A stretch of 52,048 bases of DNA, taken from positions 1 through 52,048 of the forward strand of contig JBBRNH010000033.1 in NCBI GenBank assembly GCA_038230415.1. Reading direction: 5' to 3'. The translations under genes and the position numbers were made by a program. Positions 8,124-16,538 of the stretch are shown here, piece after piece. The DNA comes from JBBRNH01 sp038230415 (lineage in GTDB: Bacteria > Bacteroidota > Bacteroidia > Cytophagales > Spirosomataceae). The notes under the pieces were generated by a model that had not been told where the DNA came from, ran no database searches, and worked only from the letters and a program-made list of their open reading frames with translations. Position 1 is the stretch's first letter. Each line of letters opens with the position of its first letter.

Positions 8124-8867
8124 TCACTGGCGGTTTGTTTCATAAAACGCCTTGATTGTCTTCAAAATAATGGAATCCTCTTTTTGGGTAGCAGACTCCT
8201 TCCCCTTACTTAATGATACAATTTCCTCAACTTCGTTGAACTGAGACGTGGTTAAGGTTTCGTAGGCCATGCTCCAGCGGTCGAAAAGACGTTCCTTAAC
8301 CGGGCGATTCAGTACGCAGACCACGTGCGTATGCCGGTCATCGCGCGATATCCGCTTAAACAAGGCTTCAATGGCTTCTTTTTCGCCTTCCAGCACCTGA
8401 ATAATACTGCCGTTCATGTAGAGCAACAGGCCCGTAATGCCCACTTTGGCGTTGTTTCGGCGGCTTTGCTGCAGAATAGACGCGATGGTTTCTTCATCAA
8501 ACAGCCCAAACGAGGTGCTGAAATAGACTAAAGAATGGTCCACTGTTGGCTTTGGGGCCGCTGCCGGGCCATCGTTGTGGGCTTGTTCAGCAACAGAAAC
8601 TAAGGGCTCCGGCTTAGCCAATGTAGCCGATGCCTGCTGCCAATCTTTTGCCAACTCCTGAATGATGGGTTCAATTGGGACTGCATCAACTGTTTTCAAC
8701 GGCAGGTATAGTGGCGTACTTTCATCCACAATGCGGGCTTTAACCAATGTATGCCCGTTGGCATCCATGTACGTCAGCAGGTCGAACCCGCCTTCTAATT
8801 GGGGCAGTTGGCAGGAAAATTCCCGCATATCGCCTACACTATCAACCGCAGTCAGTAACAGAATCAT
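8124..8867 (-). CDS. BLUF-domain blue-light sensor protein
   Basis: A 247-residue protein with a C-terminal BLUF domain (about 112-205). All flavin-pocket residues are visible at the canonical spacing: Y115 (LVYFS), N139 in NNAKVGITG, Q157 in SIIQVLEG, W198 and M200 in WSMAYE. BLUF domains bind FAD and switch hydrogen bonding around the Gln on blue light. The first 110 residues are not a domain I recognise; they form a strand-rich region and a Pro/Ala linker, so the input is fused C-terminally, opposite to AppA. There is no enzymatic output. It starts 16 bases after the receiver-Crp gene, so it is probably in one operon with it and may modulate it by contact. Confidence 0.9.
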   Translation of the reverse strand: MILLLTAVDSVGDMREFSCQLPQLEGGFDLLTYMDANGHTLVKARIVDESTPLYLPLKTVDAVPIEPIIQELAKDWQQASATLAKPEPLVSVAEQAHNDGPAAAPKPTVDHSLVYFSTSFGLFDEETIASILQQSRRNNAKVGITGLLLYMNGSIIQVLEGEKEAIEALFKRISRDDRHTHVVCVLNRPVKERLFDRWSMAYETLTTSQFNEVEEIVSLSKGKESATQKEDSIILKTIKAFYETNRQ

Positions 8868-8883
8868 AGTTTTTTGGAGTTAG

Positions 8884-10011
8884 TCAACGCTTCATTTGAG
8901 CAAGTTTTTCAATATTGAGCAGGGTAATATGGCTTCCGCTTATCTCAATCAACCCGTCGGCGCGCAAATCGCTCAGGATACGGATAACGGTTTCGGTTGA
9001 GGCCCCCACTAAATGCGACCAATTATCGCGCGAGAGCGTCATCCGGGCCGATACGTTGACGCGGGAGTCGTCTGACGTACTGCCCAAACCCGCATCAGCG
9101 TCGCCCTGATGTACCGGGCTGTCTGGCAACGGATAAAATTTGCGCTGGTACATCAGCAGGGCTTCGGCCACCCGTTTGCGTACCGACTGATAGGCTAATT
9201 TCAGCAGCCGTTCCTGATGCTCGGTTACGGCGCCGGTCAACATTCTGATAAATTGATTGGCTACTTCCTGATTGTAGTAAATCAGGGCCAGGAAATCGGC
9301 TTTGGGAATGGTGCAAACCTCGGCATCATCTAAGAGTTCGGCGGTTTCGGCGTAGGCCGTTTCTTCCAGCAAGGCTGAGTAGCCCACAAAATCACCCGGG
9401 CCGTGCAATGCCGTGATATACTCATTACCGGCGGCATCGGTGCTGAAGAGTTTGACCTTCCCCCGGCTGATAAAATACAGCGCTGTTGCCCAGTTACCCG
9501 CTGCGTAGAGCCGGTGTTTGCGGTTAAACTGCATGGTGGGGTAGTTTTCGCAGAGCGAACGATGTGCATCTTCTTTGTTCAGAATCGCCAGCTTCAGTTT
9601 GTCTAAACCAGCAGGATTTCTGACGGGGCCAGCTTGCCCGCGTTCTCCTTTTCGGAGCCTCAACTCCACCGTGTTCAGCAGCGTGAGATCGTCGAAGGGT
9701 TTGGTTAAATAATCATCGGCACCGAGGTTCATCCCGAACCGAAAATCGGTCATCTCCGCTTTTGCGGTCAGAAAAATAAACGGAACATCGGCTAAGGCGG
9801 GGTCTTTCCCCAAGATGTGCAACACCCCAAAACCGTCGAGATCGGGCATCATAATATCGCACAAAATCAGGTCGGGGCGGGTTTTTCGGGCCAGTTCGAT
9901 ACCCTGTTTACCGTTGGCTGCCTGAATAACCTGGTAGGGAGCCAACTGGAGAATTTCGGTGATGTTCTCTCGTATATCAGGCGTATCTTCAATCACTAAG
10001 ATTTTTTTCAT
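8884..10011 (-). CDS. Response regulator with Crp/Fnr output domain
   Basis: A 375-residue three-part regulator. The receiver domain (about 1-120) has the acidic pair in ILVIEDTPD, the acceptor Asp in LILCDIMMPD, a Thr in FIFLTAK and a Lys in DYLTKPF. The cyclic-nucleotide-binding-like domain (about 150-270) contains ALYFISRGKVKLF and GPGDFVGYSALL. The C-terminal Crp-type winged helix includes VGASTETVIRILSDLRADGLI. The FNR cysteine cluster is absent, so iron-sulfur oxygen sensing is unlikely. The ATG at 10009-10011 (MKKILVIED) is preferred over a start 28 codons upstream, which would read through the inverted repeat. It probably receives phosphate from the soluble kinase encoded just upstream. 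Confidence 0.9.
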   Translation of the reverse strand: MKKILVIEDTPDIRENITEILQLAPYQVIQAANGKQGIELARKTRPDLILCDIMMPDLDGFGVLHILGKDPALADVPFIFLTAKAEMTDFRFGMNLGADDYLTKPFDDLTLLNTVELRLRKGERGQAGPVRNPAGLDKLKLAILNKEDAHRSLCENYPTMQFNRKHRLYAAGNWATALYFISRGKVKLFSTDAAGNEYITALHGPGDFVGYSALLEETAYAETAELLDDAEVCTIPKADFLALIYYNQEVANQFIRMLTGAVTEHQERLLKLAYQSVRKRVAEALLMYQRKFYPLPDSPVHQGDADAGLGSTSDDSRVNVSARMTLSRDNWSHLVGASTETVIRILSDLRADGLIEISGSHITLLNIEKLAQMKR

Positions 10012-10017
10012 AGTCAA

Positions 10018-10135
10018 TGAACCGCGCGGGCGACCCCGAATGTAGAATGAATCGGACGGCGGTTCCGAATGTATGATAAATTCTTTGGTAATCAACGCTT
10101 TACAATTTTATGTTCGGGGCCGCCCGCGTGGTTCA
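10018..10135. repeat. Inverted repeat spanning the kinase stop and the receiver-Crp leader
   Basis: Two 23-base arms (10018-10040 and 10113-10135) are complementary with two mismatches and 72 bases apart. The distal arm contains the stop codon of the histidine kinase gene; the proximal arm ends six bases from the receiver-Crp ATG. In the mRNA the arms would close a large loop directly in front of that start codon. It could therefore modulate translation or stabilise processing between the two genes. Confidence 0.65.
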
Positions 10136-11041
10136 TTCTGCATTATCAATTAATTTGCTCAATGGCAACTGTACGGTAAACGTAGTGCCGAAGTCCAACT
10201 CACTGGTGAACGTAACGGTTCCGCCGAGCAAGTCAACGTAGCGTTTGACCACGTAAAGCCCTAAGCCCGTGCCTTGTATGTGAATGGCGTTGCGGGCGCG
10301 GAAAAAGTTGATAAACAGTTTGTCTTTATCGGCATCAGGAACACCAATGCCCTCATCTTTGACCTTAACCACGAGATGATCGTCCCAGACAACCGTTGTC
10401 AACTCAATCTGTTTCCCGTCTGCCGAATATTTGCTGGCATTCACTAAGAGGTTGATAAGGACGTTTTTGACCATCTGCCCGTCAATGGCAGTCACTGGGT
10501 CGCCGGCAAGGTGACGATACACCACGCGCTGACCGGGTTTGATTATGCCCTCTACATCGTCAATGACTTCCTCGCAAAACGATACCACGTTCAGCGGGTG
10601 CGGCTGGCCGTGCATATTTTCTTTATTCATCTTGCTGAGCGACAGAAAATCGTTCAGAATGTCGGTCAGGCTATGCACCGCCGATTTAATGCGCTGCACG
10701 TGGCGTTCGCGCCGGGGTCCGTCGTCGGCACCGTTATACCGCCCGATGAGCGAGACCGACGACAGAATTGTACCCATCGGTGTGCGAAACTCGTGGGAAG
10801 CCAGCGTCACAAAATTCGATTTCAGTTCGCTCAGTTCACGTTCCTGCACCAGCAGGGCATCGTGTTCGGCCTTGTGCTGCTCGGTTTCGGTTTTGGCCTG
10901 TTCGTAAACGGTGAGCGCGGCCCGCACTTGTTCGAGTTCGGCGTTGCAGTCGAGCAGTTGTTGGGTCAGGGCGCGGTTTTGCTGCCGGAGTTGGTCGAGA
11001 AGGTCAGTATCGGTTGGCAAGTCAGATGTTGGGTTGGGCAA
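10133..11041 (-). CDS. Soluble sensor histidine kinase
   Basis: A 302-residue cytoplasmic kinase without membrane segments. Residues 10-75 form a coiled coil (QLRQQNRALTQQLLDCNAEL). The HisKA box is FVTLASHEFRTPMGTILSS with the phospho-acceptor His. The HATPase domain shows the N box (NVLINLLVNASKY), G1 (VKDEGIGV) and G2 (GTGLGLYVVKRYVDLLGG). No ATG occurs before the HisKA Met, so the start is taken as the TTG at 11039-11041, one base after the stop of the upstream receiver gene; translational coupling is likely. With no sensory domain, it may take its signal from a partner such as the BLUF protein in the same operon. Confidence 0.88.
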   Translation of the reverse strand: MPNPTSDLPTDTDLLDQLRQQNRALTQQLLDCNAELEQVRAALTVYEQAKTETEQHKAEHDALLVQERELSELKSNFVTLASHEFRTPMGTILSSVSLIGRYNGADDGPRRERHVQRIKSAVHSLTDILNDFLSLSKMNKENMHGQPHPLNVVSFCEEVIDDVEGIIKPGQRVVYRHLAGDPVTAIDGQMVKNVLINLLVNASKYSADGKQIELTTVVWDDHLVVKVKDEGIGVPDADKDKLFINFFRARNAIHIQGTGLGLYVVKRYVDLLGGTVTFTSELDFGTTFTVQLPLSKLIDNAE

Positions 11042-11042
11042 T

Positions 11043-11468
11043 TTAATTCGCCATTGCGTTTAAAAAACAGAGACTCAGGGCTTGGGCAATCTGGTCTAAC
11101 TTGGTGTATGATGCCGGCTTTTGGATAAACCCGTTTACACCATTTTTGTAAGCCAGCGCAACTTGCTGCGGTTCGGCAACGGTCGAAATCATCACCGTCG
11201 GAATATCCCTGAATCGGGGATTGGCCTTCAGTGCCAACAGCGTATCTAAGCCATTGAGTTTTGGCATATTCATGTCGAGCAGGATCAGGTGTACCGGCTG
11301 CGCCGTTGGCTCCGCGCTCCAGATACCCAGCATCGTCATCAGTTGGTCGCCATCTTCGGCTTCGACGATAGTCAGCGACGGGTCGAACTCGGTCAGCGAC
11401 TTCCGCATAAAAAAGCGGTCGTCTGCGTCGTCGTCGGCCATATACACGATTATTTTTGGGTAATTCAT
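11043..11468 (-). CDS. Single-domain response regulator (Rcp1-like)
   Basis: A 141-residue stand-alone receiver. It has an acidic triad in VYMADDDADDRFF, the acceptor Asp in LILLDMNMPKLNG, the switch Thr/Ser in TVMISTV and the Lys in GFIQKPASY. The long insertion between helix 2 and strand 3 (GIWSAEPTAQPVH) is common in Rcp1-type receivers paired with phytochrome-like kinases. It is the first gene of a minus-strand unit: receiver, kinase, receiver-Crp, BLUF. The kinase starts one base after its stop codon. Confidence 0.9.
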   Translation of the reverse strand: MNYPKIIVYMADDDADDRFFMRKSLTEFDPSLTIVEAEDGDQLMTMLGIWSAEPTAQPVHLILLDMNMPKLNGLDTLLALKANPRFRDIPTVMISTVAEPQQVALAYKNGVNGFIQKPASYTKLDQIAQALSLCFLNAMAN

Positions 11469-11946
11469 CGTTCAGACGGGGGCTTTAACTACTTAGGTAT
11501 TCGCAAAGGTGCGTAACCCCAACCCGTTCAACAATGACGAATGTCAGCACCGGATATGATAGTTGATAGGATTCGGTCACCCGGCATAGATGAACATGGT
11601 AAATGTCACAGCACAAACCAACCAATAGGCAGGCTTTCCCGATACGTCCTGATCGGGTGAGCAATACTGCCCAATCTGCTTGTGACAGTGTTTCATCGGG
11701 GTAACATTGCCGCAGATAGGCAACAAAAACCCGTGCAGATCGTTATGGTAGGAAACAACCACAGATCGGGGCGTTCGTTAACTGGTGTGGATATAGCCGG
11801 AGCGTTCTTGTTTTTCCACAAATGGCTTTTTCACTTTTACAACAGTTCAGTGTTAAATAATTTTTAAGAATTTCTGTCGGGATTTCAAAAAATTAGTGCC
11901 AACTTTGTACCGCAGAATAAGAAACCATTTTTTTACTCAGGCATTA
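11469..11946. other. Intergenic region upstream of the receiver operon and the structured RNA
   Basis: Nearly 480 bases without a convincing gene. It must carry the promoter of the minus-strand receiver operon and, on the plus strand, that of the structured RNA. TGCCAACTTTG followed by TAC at 11897-11910 has the TTTG of a Bacteroidota -7 element and would put an RNA start near 11915. No good -33 element is seen. Confidence 0.4.
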
Positions 11947-12108
11947 AAGGCGGGCGGCCTGTTGTTGCCAGCCACTTGACATAAAACGCGTGAAGTTCCT
12001 TTGCAAAAGGAACGTTAAACATCAAGGTAGGGTGGCTCCTTAGCCGCCCGTCTTGAAATGGTGTGGATAGAAGCGGAAAGCCGCTCCGATATTCGGAGCG
12101 GCTTTTTT
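11947..12108 (+). ncRNA. Structured RNA with terminator: small RNA or leader of the downstream operon
   Basis: A nested, mostly co-linear fold is visible. The outer stem is 12 bp (11947-11958 with 12043-12054). Inside it are a 6-bp stem AGCCAC/GTGGCT (11970-11975 with 12032-12037), a 4-bp stem TTGA/TCAA (11976-11979 with 12022-12025), and an 8-bp apical hairpin GTTCCTTT/AAAGGAAC (11995-12013). A strong terminator follows. A start near 11915 would give about 190 bases. That length and the long interrupted hairpin recall 6S RNA, but I cannot match any Rfam family by eye. Only 37 bases separate the terminator from the next ATG, so it may instead be an attenuating leader. Confidence 0.6.
12079..12108 (+). 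terminator. Intrinsic terminator between the structured RNA and the response-regulator gene
   Basis: A perfect 11-bp stem (AGCCGCTCCGA with TCGGAGCGGCT, 3-base loop) is followed immediately by a run of six T. This is a textbook factor-independent terminator, placed 37 bases ahead of the response-regulator start codon. Confidence 0.85.
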
Positions 12109-12145
12109 GTTTTCACCTGTCACAACAATACGCTACATTTCGACC

Positions 12146-12823
12146 ATGAAAATTCTGATAGTTGAGGATGAGCCGAAACTGGCTTCGTTTGTTAAAAAAG
12201 GGCTTGAAGAGCAGTCGTGCGAAGTGGACGTGGCCTACGACGGGCAGATTGGGCGGACGATGGCCCTGAGCAATCCCTACGACGTGATTGTGTTGGACGT
12301 GAATATGCCCAAAATCAACGGGTTTGACCTGGTAGAAAATCTGCGATCCGAAAAAATAACCACGCCCGTACTGATGCTCACCGCTATGGGGTCGGTAGAT
12401 GATAAACTGGCCGGATTTGAGGCCGGAGCCGATGACTATTTGGTGAAGCCGTTTGAGTTTCGGGAGCTGATGGCCCGGCTCCGCGCCCTCCACAAGCGCA
12501 ACAGCGACACCGGCCCGCAGGCCAACATCCTGAAAGTGGCCGACCTCGAACTCGATATGAACGAGAAGGTAGCCCGGCGCGATGGCCGACGTATTGAACT
12601 GACGGCCAAAGAGTTCGGCCTGCTCGAATACCTGATCCGCAACCGGGGCCGGGTGGTGTCTCGTGTTGACATTGCCGAGAAAGTATGGGATATTCACTTT
12701 GATACCGGCACCAACGTGATTGATGTGTATGTTAATTTCCTGCGAAAAAAAATTGACAAAGACTTCCCCCAAAAACTCATCCACACCGTAATCGGGATGG
12801 GCTATATGCTCAAAGAAGAATGA
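12146..12823 (+). CDS. OmpR-family response regulator
   Basis: A 225-residue regulator with an N-terminal receiver and a C-terminal winged helix. In the receiver, MKILIVEDEPKLA carries the acidic pair, IVLDVNMPKING the acceptor Asp and YLVKPFEF the Lys. In the output domain, IELTAKEFGLLEYLIRNRG and TVIGMGYML are typical OmpR/PhoB signatures. It is closest in style to the CusR/CopR group. The ATG at 12146 is chosen because the upstream codons do not fit the fold. Its stop overlaps the kinase start by four bases (ATGA). It opens a five-gene unit that ends with a hexosaminidase and an amidohydrolase. Confidence 0.93.
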   Translation: MKILIVEDEPKLASFVKKGLEEQSCEVDVAYDGQIGRTMALSNPYDVIVLDVNMPKINGFDLVENLRSEKITTPVLMLTAMGSVDDKLAGFEAGADDYLVKPFEFRELMARLRALHKRNSDTGPQANILKVADLELDMNEKVARRDGRRIELTAKEFGLLEYLIRNRGRVVSRVDIAEKVWDIHFDTGTNVIDVYVNFLRKKIDKDFPQKLIHTVIGMGYMLKEE

Positions 12824-14223
12824 ATATCCGCAAACGCCTGACGTTGCTCTTTACCCTGTTGGTGGCTTCGATTCTGCTGTTGTTCACCATCACGATCTAT
12901 TATTTCTACAATCAGTTTCGGGAGCAGGAATTTTATCAGCGGCTGGCCGAAAAAGCATTGACCACGGCCCGGCTCCGGCAAGATGTGGGTGAGGTGCCAA
13001 ACGATGATCTGCCGGTGCTGAGCGACGAGCAGGTGACGATTTATGATGAGCGAAATCGGGTTGTTTTTCAGGAGACAAAAGACAGCCCGACTTTCGGCGT
13101 TTCGCCCGGCTTTCTGCGGGCCGTGCGCGAAAAAAAGCAGATTCGGATGCGCCGGGGAGATACCGAAGCAATTGGCCTGATCTTCACCGGCAAAAACAAG
13201 CAGCGGTTGGTCATTATTGTATCGGCAAATGACCGATATGGGTTCAGCAAACTGCAGCGGCTGCGCGATATTCTGTTCTTCGGCTGGGTTTTCAGCCTGT
13301 TTGTGGTGGCGGTGGCGGGTTGGTTTTTTGCCAGTGATGCCATCCGGCCCGTTTCAGAAATCATTGCTCAGGTCAACGCGATCTCGGCCACCAATATTCA
13401 CCAACGGCTACGGGTGGGGCGGCAACGCGACGAATTGGCCGACCTGGCCCGAACGTTCAACGCCATGCTCCGGCGGCTCGAAGATGCGTTTATCAATCAG
13501 AAAACGTTTGTTTCGTATGCGTCGCACGAACTGCGAACCCCCCTCGCCGTGATGCTGGGCCAAACCAACGTAGCCCTCATGCAACCGCGTTCAACGGCAG
13601 ACTATGTTACTGCGCTGGAAACTGTTGAAGACGAAGTGCGCCGGTTGATTGATTTATCTAATGGTTTGTTAGACTTGGCCCGCGCCAATGCTGACGTAGC
13701 TACGATTCATTACCGGCCCCTGAGAACGGACGAGTTGCTGTGGCAGGCCCGCGCCAACCTCATTCAGAAACACCCCGATTACACGATTGATATTGATTTC
13801 GATACCCTGCCCGATCAGGAAGATGACCTTATTTTGCCCGCCGAAGAACCCCTGCTTCGCACGGCGTTCCAGAACCTGATGGAAAACGGCTGTAAATACT
13901 CGGCTGATCACCGGGTGCGGGTGATGCTGGGTGTCAATACTGACCACCTGCAACTGACCTTTACCGATCAGGGCGTGGGCATCAGTGCCGATGATCTGGC
14001 CCATATTTTTGAGCCGTTTTACCGGGCCGAACGCACCAAAGAACTGCAAGGTCACGGCATTGGGCTGGCCCTGACGCAACGCATTATCGGGCTGCACAAT
14101 GGTCAAATCCAGATTGAGTCCGAGCCGGGCCGGGGAACGTCGGTAACGGTACGTTTTCCGATGCGCCAATCGGTTCCCGGTGCGCTGTCGGCGGTAATAA
14201 CTGAAAAACTCGTTCATTCATAA
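12820..14223 (+). CDS. Membrane sensor histidine kinase
   Basis: A 467-residue kinase. The first membrane helix is at about residues 8-28 and the second at about 150-172 (FFGWVFSLFVVAVAGWFFA), enclosing a periplasmic sensor of roughly 120 residues. A HAMP linker follows. The HisKA box is FVSYASHELRTPLAVMLGQ. The HATPase domain has LMENGCKYS (N box), TDQGVGIS (G1) and GHGIGLALTQRIIGLHNG (G2). It is translationally coupled to the OmpR-type regulator through an ATGA overlap and forms a classical two-component pair with it. The hexosaminidase gene begins nine bases after its stop, so the pair may control the enzymes encoded behind it. The signal is not identifiable. Confidence 0.93.
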   Translation: MNIRKRLTLLFTLLVASILLLFTITIYYFYNQFREQEFYQRLAEKALTTARLRQDVGEVPNDDLPVLSDEQVTIYDERNRVVFQETKDSPTFGVSPGFLRAVREKKQIRMRRGDTEAIGLIFTGKNKQRLVIIVSANDRYGFSKLQRLRDILFFGWVFSLFVVAVAGWFFASDAIRPVSEIIAQVNAISATNIHQRLRVGRQRDELADLARTFNAMLRRLEDAFINQKTFVSYASHELRTPLAVMLGQTNVALMQPRSTADYVTALETVEDEVRRLIDLSNGLLDLARANADVATIHYRPLRTDELLWQARANLIQKHPDYTIDIDFDTLPDQEDDLILPAEEPLLRTAFQNLMENGCKYSADHRVRVMLGVNTDHLQLTFTDQGVGISADDLAHIFEPFYRAERTKELQGHGIGLALTQRIIGLHNGQIQIESEPGRGTSVTVRFPMRQSVPGALSAVITEKLVHS

Positions 14224-14232
14224 ACCTCAGCC

Positions 14233-16125
14233 ATGACTTCACGTCTCGTTGTTGCTACCGGCCTGTTGCTGTGTAGTTGCCTGACCATCTGGGCGCAGGC
14301 ACCCAAACCCGCCCCGCTCCCGGCTATTATTCCGGCCCCGCAAACCGTTTTGCCCGGTGCGGGGGCATTTACCATAACCACCCAAACCCGGTTAGATGTG
14401 CAAACGCCGTTGCCCGAAGTTCGGGAGATGGCAACGGCACTGCTGCCCGGCCTGACCCTCAGCGACCGTTCGGGGCAGCGGAACGCCATCAGTATCCGGC
14501 TGGCTCCGGTGGGCGGGCTGGGGCCGGAGGGGTATGAATTGGTGGTGACTCCGGCGGGCATTCTGCTCACGGCTCCGCAACCGGCAGGGGTGTTTTATGG
14601 CCTTCAAACTCTGCGTCAACTGCTGCCGCCCGGCGTAGAGACGCAAAACAGTGCGTCTGCACAACGAAACACGGGTGCCACTCCCTTACGCAATGCAACC
14701 ATTCCGGCCCTGACCATCCGCGATCAGCCCCGGTTTGGCTGGCGCGGGCTGATGCTGGACGTGAGCCGGGCTTTCTTCCCGAAAGAGTTTGTGATGCGGT
14801 TTATTGACCAGATGGCGAAGTACAAATACAACGTCTTTCACTGGCACCTGACCGACGATCAGGGCTGGCGGGTAGAGATCAAAAGCCTGCCCAAACTGAC
14901 CGAGGTGGGCGCGTGGCGGGTGCCGCGCCTGGGAAAATGGGGCAACCGCGACGGCCCGCAGCCCGGCGAAGCACCGACGTATGGCGGTTTTTACACGCAG
15001 GACGATATTCGGGATGTGGTGGCCTTTGCCCGCAGCCGTCACGTAACTATTGTGCCGGAGATTGATATGCCGGGGCATCTGCTGTCGGCCATTGCGTCGT
15101 ATCCCGAACTGAGCTGCACACCCGGCACCTACAACGTGGCCGCCAACGGTAAGTTTTATAAACAGGAAGACAACACCCTGAACCCCTGCAACGAAGCCAC
15201 CTATCAGTTTGTGGACAAGGTACTTACCGAAATTGCCGGGCTGTTTCCCGGTCAGTATATTCACATCGGAGGAGACGAAGCGTACAAAGGTTTCTGGGAG
15301 AAATGCGAAGCCTGCAAGCCAGTGATGGCGGCCAACAACCTGAAAACGCCCGAAGACTTGCAGGGTTATTTTGTGCGCCGGGTTGAGAAAATCGTGGAAG
15401 CAAAGGGCAAAAAGCTCATCGGCTGGGACGAAATCTTAGAGGGCGGCCTGGCTCCCAACGCCACCGTGATGAGCTGGCGGGGTATGGCGGGCGGTATCGA
15501 AGCGGCCAAACAGGGCCACCCCGTGATTATGACCCCGGCCCAAAACTGTTACTTAGACCTCTATCAGGGCGAGCCAACCGCCGAACCTGCCACGTATTCG
15601 ATGTGCCGGTTGAGCAACAGCTACGCGTTTGAACCCGTGCCGGAGGGCGTGAATGCCAGTCTGATTCTGGGTGGGCAGGGCAACCTGTGGGCAGAATCAG
15701 TGCCAACCACGCGCCACGCCGAGTACATGCTCTGGCCCCGCGCATTTGCGCTGGCCGAAGTACTGTGGTCGCCGAAACAGCCCCGCAACTTTCCTGATTT
15801 CGTTCGGCGCGTCGAAAGTCACTTTGCCCGGTTTGATGCTGCCGGGGTGAACTACGCCCGGAGTTACCAGAACCCGATTGTGTCGGCACGGAAGCACCCG
15901 ATGGGCATGAACGAGGTGGTGCTGAGTCACGAACTGCCCGATGTGGCCCTGCATTACACCGTTGACAATACGATGGCCGATACTTTTTCGCCCCGCTATA
16001 CCGCGCCCTTCCTGATGCCCAAAGGTGCCGACCGGGTGCGGGTGGTGGCCTACCGAAACGGAAAACTCATTGGCCGGCTGCTTGATATACCGACTGACGA
16101 ATTGGATAAACGCGCAACTAAATGA
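14233..16125 (+). CDS. Beta-N-acetylhexosaminidase, glycoside hydrolase family 20
   Basis: A 630-residue exported enzyme. The signal peptide ends near the Ala-Gln of CLTIWAQAPK. A GH20b-type N-terminal domain follows to about residue 150. In the catalytic barrel, FHWHLTDDQGWR and HIGGDEAYKGFW mark the substrate pocket; D348-E349 are the catalytic pair that acts by substrate-assisted hydrolysis. The last 70 residues resemble the small beta domain found after the barrel in chitobiase-like enzymes (DVALHYTVDN). It removes terminal GlcNAc or GalNAc from chitin fragments, glycans or peptidoglycan pieces, probably in the periplasm or at the surface. It is coupled to the two-component genes upstream and overlaps the next gene by four bases. 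Confidence 0.95.
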   Translation: MTSRLVVATGLLLCSCLTIWAQAPKPAPLPAIIPAPQTVLPGAGAFTITTQTRLDVQTPLPEVREMATALLPGLTLSDRSGQRNAISIRLAPVGGLGPEGYELVVTPAGILLTAPQPAGVFYGLQTLRQLLPPGVETQNSASAQRNTGATPLRNATIPALTIRDQPRFGWRGLMLDVSRAFFPKEFVMRFIDQMAKYKYNVFHWHLTDDQGWRVEIKSLPKLTEVGAWRVPRLGKWGNRDGPQPGEAPTYGGFYTQDDIRDVVAFARSRHVTIVPEIDMPGHLLSAIASYPELSCTPGTYNVAANGKFYKQEDNTLNPCNEATYQFVDKVLTEIAGLFPGQYIHIGGDEAYKGFWEKCEACKPVMAANNLKTPEDLQGYFVRRVEKIVEAKGKKLIGWDEILEGGLAPNATVMSWRGMAGGIEAAKQGHPVIMTPAQNCYLDLYQGEPTAEPATYSMCRLSNSYAFEPVPEGVNASLILGGQGNLWAESVPTTRHAEYMLWPRAFALAEVLWSPKQPRNFPDFVRRVESHFARFDAAGVNYARSYQNPIVSARKHPMGMNEVVLSHELPDVALHYTVDNTMADTFSPRYTAPFLMPKGADRVRVVAYRNGKLIGRLLDIPTDELDKRATK

Positions 16126-16538
16126 AAAACCCATTTTTTTATCTCCTGCTGGTCGTTTTGGTCGTGCTGGATGCGTATCTGCTGGCCCACCCGAACCTGA
16201 TTGGGCTGTTTGGCGTATTTTTTTACGACTACACCTACCTCGAAACCTTCCCGCGTGCGCTCGGTACGGTGGCGGCTGTGGTGGGGGTCGCGCTGTTAGT
16301 GAGCCTGTCGGTTGGCCGGTTTTTACCCCGTCGGGCGGGCGTGGCGGTGGCCGTAGCGTTGCTGGCGGTGGCCGGTTACTGGCTGTTTTCGAGCGCGACT
16401 CAGTTCTCGTCCGGGGTCTATAAACTTACCGGCGCGGGCTTCAAAGCCGGGGCCATTCTACTGCCGGGCTTAGTAACGCTGGTGATGGCAAAGGGCGTGT
16501 ATGATGCAACACAAAACAAACCAAAAACCCGCAAATGA
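16122..16538 (+). CDS. Small four-helix integral membrane protein, unknown
   Basis: A 138-residue protein with four predicted membrane helices: FFYLLLVVLVVLDAYLL, the Ala/Val-rich segment after FPRALGTV, AVAVALLAVAGYWLF, and AGAILLPGLVTLVMAKG. The tail is short and basic (TQNKPKTRK). I recognise no family. It overlaps the hexosaminidase stop by four bases and the next gene by four bases. It is therefore translated as part of the same operon and may serve the same pathway. Confidence 0.7.
   Translation: MKNPFFYLLLVVLVVLDAYLLAHPNLIGLFGVFFYDYTYLETFPRALGTVAAVVGVALLVSLSVGRFLPRRAGVAVAVALLAVAGYWLFSSATQFSSGVYKLTGAGFKAGAILLPGLVTLVMAKGVYDATQNKPKTRK

Noticed and set aside
11577..11762. 61-codon minus-strand gene with a Cys-rich middle and hydrophobic end
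   Set aside because: It starts with GTG, has no recognisable family and lies in the divergent promoter region; a chance frame is more likely.
12001..12054. SRP RNA or cobalamin riboswitch
   Set aside because: The conserved GGAAG/AGCAG apical motif of SRP RNA is absent, and the order of GCCAC-like words does not match a B12 box.
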